From assembly GCA_046594885.1 (NCBI GenBank), contig JBKJRD010000025.1, positions 1 through 30,464 on the forward strand: a stretch of 30,464 nucleotides of DNA, read 5' to 3'. The translations under genes were made by a program, and so were the position numbers. Below, piece after piece: positions 24,889 to 30,464 of the stretch. This stretch comes from Methylotenera_A sp046594885 (GTDB lineage: Bacteria; Pseudomonadota; Gammaproteobacteria; Burkholderiales; Methylophilaceae). Positions within the stretch are counted from its first letter, which is position 1; the number at the start of each line of letters is the position of its first letter. The notes below the pieces were generated by a model that worked only from the letters and a program-made list of their open reading frames with translations, was not told where the DNA came from and did no database searches.

Positions 24889-26172
24889 TTAAACAATCAT
24901 GCCTGCACCAACGGTGTTATTGGTCGATTCATCAATCACAATAAATGCACCAATTGCGCGATTTTGCGTATAACTATCCACCATTAACGGCTGTGCCAAT
25001 TTAAAATTAATGCGCGCAATATCGTTCATTTTAAGCTCAGTTGCTGGTTGTTGCTGTAATGTATTCACATCAATTTTATAAAAAATACTGCCAACTTTTG
25101 CTTTAGATTCGCGTGTGGTATGTCGAATAATGTAACTTCTAGCAAGGGACATGGGTGTTTCAGACAGCCAACAAACAAACGCTTCAATCTGCCTAACCGG
25201 TTGAATGGCGCTGCCTGTTTTAACAATCATATCGCCGCGTGAAGTATCAATTTCATCTTCAAGCAATAACGTCACGCTTTGTTCCGTTTGCGCACTTTGT
25301 AATTTTAAATCGCCAATTTGAATGGCTTTTACTTTCGATTGATAGCCGTTAGGCAACACGGTCACGGCATCACCAACTGCAATGTCGCCACTTTCGATGC
25401 GACCCATAAAGCCTCTAAAATCGTGCAAATTGGCATCTGCACTAGCGTGTGGACGGCACACAAATTGTACAGGAAAGCGGAATTCAGCATTTTGCTCTTC
25501 ATCTGCCGCTGGCGCTTCTTCTAGCATTTCAAGCAACGTTTCATCTTTGTACCAAGGCATATTATCCAAACGATCCACCAACATATCACCATTGAGTGCA
25601 GACATTGGAATAAAGCGAATATCGCGCGCCTGCGCAAGGCCGATTTCGTTGGCAAAAACTAAGTAATCGGCGCAAATTTTATCGTAAACCGCTTGGTCGT
25701 AATTCACCAAATCCATCTTATTTACAGCCACCACAATATGCTGAATGCCCACCAAATGCGCCAAATAACTATGACGGCGCGTTTGTGTCAGCACGCCACG
25801 GCGCGCATCAATTAAGATAATCGCCAAGTTAGCGGTTGAAGCAGCAGTCACCATATTGCGTGTATATTGCTCATGCCCAGGTGCATCGGCAATAATATAC
25901 TTACGCGTGCCAGTGCTGAAATAGCGGTAGGCCACATCAATGGTAATGCCTTGCTCGCGCTCCGCTTGCAAGCCATCGGTCAATAGTGATAAATCTACTG
26001 CTTGCATGCCGCGCTTTTTGGATGTGTTAGAAATTTGCGTTAACGTATCAGCAAGAATCGTCTTCGTATCGAATAATAAACGACCAATTAGCGTGCTTTT
26101 GCCGTCATCGACGCTGCCACATGTCATAAAGCGCAACAGGCTATCATTGTGTGTAGAGTTAATAGTGCTCAT
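24889..26172 (-). CDS. cysN: sulfate adenylyltransferase subunit 1 (GTPase)
   Basis: CysN is the GTPase subunit of ATP sulfurylase; GTP hydrolysis drives CysD to make adenosine 5'-phosphosulfate from sulfate and ATP. The 427 residues have G1 GSVDDGKST at 19-27, G3 DAPGHEQ from residue 96 and G4 NKMD at 151-154, followed by two beta-barrel domains as in elongation factor Tu. It ends without an APS kinase (CysC) domain. That fits a pathway that reduces APS directly. Its ATG overlaps the cysD stop by one base (TAATG). Confidence 0.96.
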   Translation of the reverse strand: MSTINSTHNDSLLRFMTCGSVDDGKSTLIGRLLFDTKTILADTLTQISNTSKKRGMQAVDLSLLTDGLQAEREQGITIDVAYRYFSTGTRKYIIADAPGHEQYTRNMVTAASTANLAIILIDARRGVLTQTRRHSYLAHLVGIQHIVVAVNKMDLVNYDQAVYDKICADYLVFANEIGLAQARDIRFIPMSALNGDMLVDRLDNMPWYKDETLLEMLEEAPAADEEQNAEFRFPVQFVCRPHASADANLHDFRGFMGRIESGDIAVGDAVTVLPNGYQSKVKAIQIGDLKLQSAQTEQSVTLLLEDEIDTSRGDMIVKTGSAIQPVRQIEAFVCWLSETPMSLARSYIIRHTTRESKAKVGSIFYKIDVNTLQQQPATELKMNDIARINFKLAQPLMVDSYTQNRAIGAFIVIDESTNNTVGAGMIV

Positions 26173-27107
26173 TAAAAATAGCCTTCTTTTTTGCGTTGTT
26201 CCATGCTGGCATCACTTGTTTGATCATCCAAACGCGTAGCACCGCGTTCTGTAATCGTAGTTGTTGCAGTTTCTAGCACAATTTTGCTCACAGTATCAGC
26301 ATCTGAAATCACAGGCGCTGTACAGGTGATATCGCCCACTGTTCTAAAACGCACTTGCCTATTCACCACTGTTTCGCCAACTTTGGGCTGATTAATCACC
26401 TCGCCATTGGTTAACGCCACATTGGCTGGCATCATGGCTCCGCCACGCATAATAATGTCGCGATTGTGCGCAAAATAAATACTGGGTAATTGCAAATTTT
26501 CGCGCTCAATATATTGCCAAACATCCATCTCAGTCCAGTTAGAAATAGGAAAAGCGCGAATATTTTCACCTTTATGGCTGCGTGCATTGTATACATTCCA
26601 TAGTTCTGGGCGTTGATTTTTAGGGTCCCACTGGCCAAACTCATCGCGAAAACTCATGATGCGTTCTTTGGCACGCGCCTTTTCTTCATCACGGCGCGCA
26701 CCACCAATGCAGCAATCAAAGCCAAATTCTTCAATGGCTTCTAATAGTGTTACCGATTGATGCTTATTGCGTGGCTCATCGGCGGTTTTTAGTACCACAG
26801 TGCCGCGTTGCATGGAATCTTCTACTGAGCGCACAATCAGGCGCTCACCCAATTCGGCCGCGCGCTGGTCTCTAAAATCAATCACTTCTTGATAATTATG
26901 GCCAGTATCAATATGCATTAAAGGAAATGGAAAGCGACCTGGACGAAAGGCTTTTTCAGCCAAACGCAAAATACATAATGAATCTTTACCGCCAGAGAAT
27001 AGCAAAACAGGATTGCTGCATTGCCCTGCAACTTCACGCAAAATGTGAATGGCTTCGGCTTCTAGCCAATCTAAATGTGATAATGGCTGATGTCTATTAT
27101 TTAACAT
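26172..27107 (-). CDS. cysD: sulfate adenylyltransferase subunit 2
   Basis: CysD is the catalytic subunit of ATP sulfurylase and belongs to the PP-loop ATP pyrophosphatase superfamily. The 311 residues contain the PP-loop SGGKDS at 38-43, MHIDTGHNYQEV, CCIGGARRDEEKARAKER and the FPISNWTEMDVWQYI segment typical of CysD. I chose the ATG at 27107; a TTG at 27113 would add two residues. Only 49 bases separate this start from cysH, so it belongs to the same operon, and it is coupled to cysN by a one-base overlap. Confidence 0.96.
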   Translation of the reverse strand: MLNNRHQPLSHLDWLEAEAIHILREVAGQCSNPVLLFSGGKDSLCILRLAEKAFRPGRFPFPLMHIDTGHNYQEVIDFRDQRAAELGERLIVRSVEDSMQRGTVVLKTADEPRNKHQSVTLLEAIEEFGFDCCIGGARRDEEKARAKERIMSFRDEFGQWDPKNQRPELWNVYNARSHKGENIRAFPISNWTEMDVWQYIERENLQLPSIYFAHNRDIIMRGGAMMPANVALTNGEVINQPKVGETVVNRQVRFRTVGDITCTAPVISDADTVSKIVLETATTTITERGATRLDDQTSDASMEQRKKEGYF

Positions 27108-27156
27108 ATTCAATTACTTAAGATTAATATTTAAAGTGTTTTATTGGTTAAGTATG

Positions 27157-27912
27157 TCATTTCACGTGCAAACCACATTCTTTGTTAGTTGGGTCTTCCC
27201 ACCACCAACGCCCAGCACGCACATCTTCGCCAATCGCAATCGCACGCGTACAAGGGGCGCAACCAATACTTGGATAAAACTGATCATGCAAATGATTGTA
27301 TGGCACGTCGTTTAAACGAATATATGCCCATACTTCTGTTTCTGACCAATCGCTGAGCGGATTGAACTTTTCTAGTTTATTGCCAGCATCATACTCGCGC
27401 AACGGTAGGCTGGTGCGCGTGGTGGCTTGTGCAGCGCGCATACCAGTAATCCATGCTTTTTTACCGTTAAGTGCGCGTTGCAAAGGCTCTACTTTACGCA
27501 TATGGCAACAGCTTTTACGCAACTCAATCGATTCATAAAAGGCATTAATACCATTGGTTTTTACATAAAACTCAACGGTTGGCGCTTGCGGAAAATACAC
27601 ATTGAGTTTGGTCTGATATTTTTGCTCAGTTTTAGCGATTAAGTCGTATGTTTCCACTGGTAAGCGACCTGTATCCAATGAAAAAATCTCAATCGGCAAT
27701 TGATTTTTCAAAATGATGTCAGTTAACACCATATCTTCTGCGCCAAAACTGTTGGCAAAAGTAATAGGGCTTAATTCATTGCTGACTGTTTTTAATAAAG
27801 CCAATACCTCAGCTGTTTTTGTCTGTACGATTGCTTGCAATTCATCTGTTAAAGCAGGCGAGGTAGCTGGATTAGATGCCGCAGGTTTTAAAAATGAAAT
27901 GTCACCCGCCAT
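27157..27912 (-). CDS. cysH: APS reductase (assimilatory adenylylsulfate reductase)
   Basis: CysH reduces adenylylsulfate to sulfite with thioredoxin as reductant. The 251 residues carry the [4Fe-4S] ligand pairs C135-C136 (KSCCHMRK) and C218/C221 (GCAPCTRA), which mark APS-type rather than PAPS-type reductases, and the catalytic cysteine C246 in the C-terminal ECGLHV. That agrees with the absence of a CysC kinase here. The ATG overlaps the stop of the DUF934 gene by one base. Confidence 0.95.
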   Translation of the reverse strand: MAGDISFLKPAASNPATSPALTDELQAIVQTKTAEVLALLKTVSNELSPITFANSFGAEDMVLTDIILKNQLPIEIFSLDTGRLPVETYDLIAKTEQKYQTKLNVYFPQAPTVEFYVKTNGINAFYESIELRKSCCHMRKVEPLQRALNGKKAWITGMRAAQATTRTSLPLREYDAGNKLEKFNPLSDWSETEVWAYIRLNDVPYNHLHDQFYPSIGCAPCTRAIAIGEDVRAGRWWWEDPTNKECGLHVK

Positions 27913-28541
27913 TACATCGGCCTGTTATAACGCGTGAATACTGGGCGCGGTTCATCTACTGCACCTTGATACGGGATACTAAAGTCATCCAAGCTTGCTA
28001 GTGCTTCTTGTGCTGAACGATCGGCGCGTATTAAAAAGCTGTTAAAACCGCTGCGTTTCAAGAAAAAAAGTTGGTCACGCAATACATCGCCAATGGCGCG
28101 TAATTCATTTTTAAAACCATAACGCGTACGCAGCAAGGTACCTAATGAGAAAATGCGACCATCGGCAAAGCGTTCTACATGCACAGCTATAATTGGCAGG
28201 GCGTTTAAATCAGGCTGATTTTCAATTAAATCTGCCAACACTTCGTGTGTGTCTAACCATACGCCAATCTCATTATTTGCAATACGGTTAAGCAGTGATT
28301 CTTTTCGTGCAATAAATACTTTCAATGGCACAATCAATTTGCCCATTGCAGGAATCACTGTTGCGGCGATTTGGGCTTGGGTGACTGTTTCCTCACCAGT
28401 AAGTTTAAATAACACCACTTTGCCAGCTTGCTTGCGCTCCTCAATATTGCTGGCTGGCAGCTGGATAGTTAACCAATTATTTTCAGCAATTTTTGCGATT
28501 GATTCGGTATTAATCGCATTTAATTGAATGAGGTTGCTCAT
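27912..28541 (-). CDS. DUF934 protein of the sulfite reduction operon
   Basis: A 209-residue soluble protein whose C-terminal half (from about residue 105) is a DUF934 domain: GRIFSLGTLLRTRYGFKNEL, GDVLRDQLFFLKRSGFN, and near the end a proline-rich DEPRPVFTRY. The family is known as a companion of cysI and cysH in proteobacteria and is described as probably involved in sulfite reduction, but no activity is established. The N-terminal half has no recognisable domain. It overlaps cysI by four bases (ATGA) and cysH by one base (TAATG), so it is made in step with both enzymes. Confidence 0.88.
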   Translation of the reverse strand: MSNLIQLNAINTESIAKIAENNWLTIQLPASNIEERKQAGKVVLFKLTGEETVTQAQIAATVIPAMGKLIVPLKVFIARKESLLNRIANNEIGVWLDTHEVLADLIENQPDLNALPIIAVHVERFADGRIFSLGTLLRTRYGFKNELRAIGDVLRDQLFFLKRSGFNSFLIRADRSAQEALASLDDFSIPYQGAVDEPRPVFTRYNRPM

Positions 28542-30223
28542 GCTAAAACTTCTTCATTTTTTATGGTTAAGTCTTTGTTATAAACATGCGCTTTAAACGG
28601 TGCAACGCCTAAACGGCGTACCGTATCAATAAAGCGTTCTTCAGGCGTGCGTTGTTGTAAATACACATCAATCAATTTTTGCACCACGCCAGGCATTTCT
28701 TCTGCAGAAAACGATGGTCCAATCACTGCGCCAATGCTAGCATCGTTGCCTTGCTTACCGCCAATGCTCACTTGATACCATTCAGAACCATCTTTATCCA
28801 CACCCAAAATGCCAATATGACCCACATGGTGATGGCCACAGGCGTTCATGCAGCCCGAAATATTCAGTTCAAGTTCGCCAATATCGTGTAAATAATCCAA
28901 GTTATCAAATTGCATTTGAATCGCTTCGGCAATGGGGATACTTTTAGCATTCGCCAGCGAACAAAAGTCACCGCCTGGGCAGCAAATAATATCAGTTAGC
29001 AAGCCAATGTTTGGCGTAGCTAGGCCTGCCGCACGCGCTTGTTGCCAAACACTCAATAAATCGCCCAGTTTAACGTCGGCTAAAATCAAGTTTTGCTCAT
29101 GCGAAACGCGTAGTTCGCCATAACTGTATTGTTCAGCTAAATCGGCTACCGTATGCATTTGGGCAGATGTTGCATCGCCAGGCGCTTTGCCATGCGGTTT
29201 TAATGATAGCGTGACGGCGCGATAACCCGCTTGTTTGTGCGCATGCACGCAGCGTTTTACCCAAGCGGCAAAAGCGGGGTTGCTGGCAATTTCTGCATCA
29301 AAACCAGTATCGTTGGCAGGCAGATTTTCATAAGGCATGGCTGCAAAATGCTTGCCTACGCGGGCTAGCTCGGCTTCGGTAATGGTATTTGGCGCATTTT
29401 TTAAATGTGCCCATTCTGTTTCTACCTGATTCTTAAAGGCTTCAATGCCCAACGCTTTAACTAGAATTTTGATGCGTGCTTTGAAAGCATTATCACGACG
29501 ACCATGTAAATTGTAAGTGCGAATGATTGCCTCGCAATAAGTTAGTGCATGCTGCCATTCTAAATGTTCACGAATCACCGAACCTAGAATTGGCGTGCGG
29601 CCTAAGCCGCCGCCAACCCAAACTTTAATTGCTAGTTTGCCGGCATTGTCTGTATAAAATTCCATGCCAATATCATGCGCTTGCACGACAGCGCGGTCTT
29701 GTTTGGTGCCAGAAACAGCAATTTTAAACTTGCGCGGTAGTAGTGCGAATTCTGGGTGAAACGTACTCCATTGGCGCATGATTTCTGCCATCGCACGTGG
29801 ATCAATCACTTCATCGGGCGCAATGCCAGCAAATTGGTCGGTGGTGATGTTACGAATGCAGTTGCCAGAAGTTTGAATAGCGTGCATTTCAACCGTAGCC
29901 AATTCGGCCAAAATATCGGGCACCTCTTCTAATTTTGGCCAGTTTAATTGCAAATTTTGGCGCGTAGAAAAATGGCCATAGTCACGGTCGTATTTTTTTG
30001 CAATATCGCCTAGCTTATGTAACTGTTTGCTCGATAACATACCGTAAGGCACAGCAATACGTAGCATGGGCGCGTGGCGTTGAATATATAAGCCATTTTG
30101 CAAGCGCAAAGGCCGAAATTCTTCATCGCTGAGCTCGCCCGCTAAGAAGCGTCGGGTTTGGTCGCGATATTGGCTAACGCGTTCATCTACTATTTGTTGA
30201 TCTATTTCGTCGTATTTATACAT
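28538..30223 (-). CDS. cysI: sulfite reductase hemoprotein (CysI-type)
   Basis: This enzyme reduces sulfite to sulfide with six electrons using siroheme coupled to a [4Fe-4S] cluster. The 561-residue protein has two ferredoxin-like half domains and the cluster/siroheme motif C415-x5-C421 (CPGGDFC) with C458-x3-C462 (GCMNAC). GHFSTRQNLQLNWP and ASGNCIRN-like TSGNCIRNITTD in the N-terminal half are typical. It is the first gene of the - strand operon. No flavoprotein partner (CysJ) is in the window, so electrons may come from ferredoxin or a distant reductase. Nitrite reductases share the fold, but the cys neighbours decide for sulfite. The ATG at 30223 has no clear ribosome binding site. Confidence 0.94.
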   Translation of the reverse strand: MYKYDEIDQQIVDERVSQYRDQTRRFLAGELSDEEFRPLRLQNGLYIQRHAPMLRIAVPYGMLSSKQLHKLGDIAKKYDRDYGHFSTRQNLQLNWPKLEEVPDILAELATVEMHAIQTSGNCIRNITTDQFAGIAPDEVIDPRAMAEIMRQWSTFHPEFALLPRKFKIAVSGTKQDRAVVQAHDIGMEFYTDNAGKLAIKVWVGGGLGRTPILGSVIREHLEWQHALTYCEAIIRTYNLHGRRDNAFKARIKILVKALGIEAFKNQVETEWAHLKNAPNTITEAELARVGKHFAAMPYENLPANDTGFDAEIASNPAFAAWVKRCVHAHKQAGYRAVTLSLKPHGKAPGDATSAQMHTVADLAEQYSYGELRVSHEQNLILADVKLGDLLSVWQQARAAGLATPNIGLLTDIICCPGGDFCSLANAKSIPIAEAIQMQFDNLDYLHDIGELELNISGCMNACGHHHVGHIGILGVDKDGSEWYQVSIGGKQGNDASIGAVIGPSFSAEEMPGVVQKLIDVYLQQRTPEERFIDTVRRLGVAPFKAHVYNKDLTIKNEEVLA

Positions 30224-30279
30224 AAATTTGTTTGCGCTATTTGCTGACTAAATGTTTCTTACTCAAAACTTAACCCACT

Positions 30280-30308
30280 ATTTTAATCCATTTACGGGTT
30301 TAATTCAA
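30280..30308 (-). promoter_or_regulatory. promoter of the cysI operon
   Basis: Read on the - strand, the -35 box TTGAAT (30308-30303), a 17-base spacer and the -10 box TAAAAT (30285-30280) match sigma-70 in four and five of six positions. Transcription would start near 30272, giving a leader of about 50 bases. A copy of the octamer GGTTAAGT sits right after the -10 box (30275-30268). Confidence 0.65.
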
Positions 30309-30322
30309 AAATCCATTCTCAT

Positions 30323-30464
30323 TTAGCCTTTTTTTAGGCCTAACTGTTTCAGTGCAACAATAAATAACAATATTGAAATACCAATCAATTGATTAAATTC
30401 TGGAAAAGCCAGTTTTTGGCCGACATACACTAAAATGAGTGCCAGTAAGGTGCGCACCCAATGT
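30323..30464 (-). CDS. C-terminal end of an unidentified membrane protein (partial)
   Basis: The last 46 codons of a - strand gene that enters from the right edge. The visible part is HWVRTLLALILVYVG, then a short loop, then a second hydrophobic helix (IGISILLFIVAL) and a basic tail ending KKG. Two membrane segments are clear. Its place upstream of the sulfite reductase gene would suit a sulfite/sulfate-related transporter such as TauE/SafE, but the visible residues do not show this. It ends 100 bases before cysI, with no evident terminator. Confidence 0.5.
   Translation of the reverse strand, partial: HWVRTLLALILVYVGQKLAFPEFNQLIGISILLFIVALKQLGLKKG

Noticed and set aside
1..30464. Mobile elements, prophage, CRISPR, tRNA or rRNA genes
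   Set aside because: No transposase or integrase frames, spaced repeats or clover-leaf sequences were seen; gene order and composition look like uninterrupted core chromosome.

Overview
The window reads as ordinary chromosome of a betaproteobacterium, most likely a methylotroph of the Methylophilaceae type (Methylotenera/Methylophilus-like). The reasons are a moderately AT-rich sequence, the betaproteobacterial order truA-trpF-trpB-trpA-accD-folC-SPOR-cvpA-purF-metZ, the gyrA-serC-pheA-hisC block, and a complete pqqABCDE set making the cofactor of periplasmic methanol dehydrogenases. The organism name is an inference from gene content and order; no database was searched.

Bases 1-9341 (+ strand): a terminator of an upstream gene, a solitary membrane protein resembling an ECF-transporter T component, then truA, the trpFBA end of tryptophan synthesis, accD (fatty acid synthesis), folC (folate), a SPOR-domain protein, cvpA and purF (purines). 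Bases 9342-10738: a short intergenic segment with a good promoter, a multi-part hairpin and a strong terminator, directly followed by metZ (methionine synthesis). It looks like a structured attenuator or a small RNA and is the most interesting unexplained element here. Bases 11019-18050: gyrA, then serC, pheA, hisC and a DAHP synthase gene, joining serine and aromatic amino acid synthesis.

Bases 18051-23836 (+): pqqA (23 codons), a strong terminator, then pqqBCDE, an FkbM-type methyltransferase and a Bcr/CflA-type exporter, all in one direction. Bases 23810-30223 (- strand): a YgjP-like metalloprotein, a seven-iron ferredoxin, and the assimilatory sulfate reduction operon cysI-DUF934-cysH-cysD-cysN, read from a good promoter near 30280-30308. 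Its genes cover sulfate activation to APS, APS reduction to sulfite and sulfite reduction to sulfide. That sulfide could feed MetZ. The right edge holds the C-terminal end of an unidentified membrane protein on the - strand.

No rRNA, tRNA, CRISPR array, insertion sequence or prophage was seen. The only stretches without genes are below 300 bases. Novelty candidates are therefore small elements: the metZ leader RNA, a 30-bp palindrome upstream of pqqA, an octamer (GGTTAAGT) that recurs far more often than expected, and an intergenic repeat-like block downstream of cysN.
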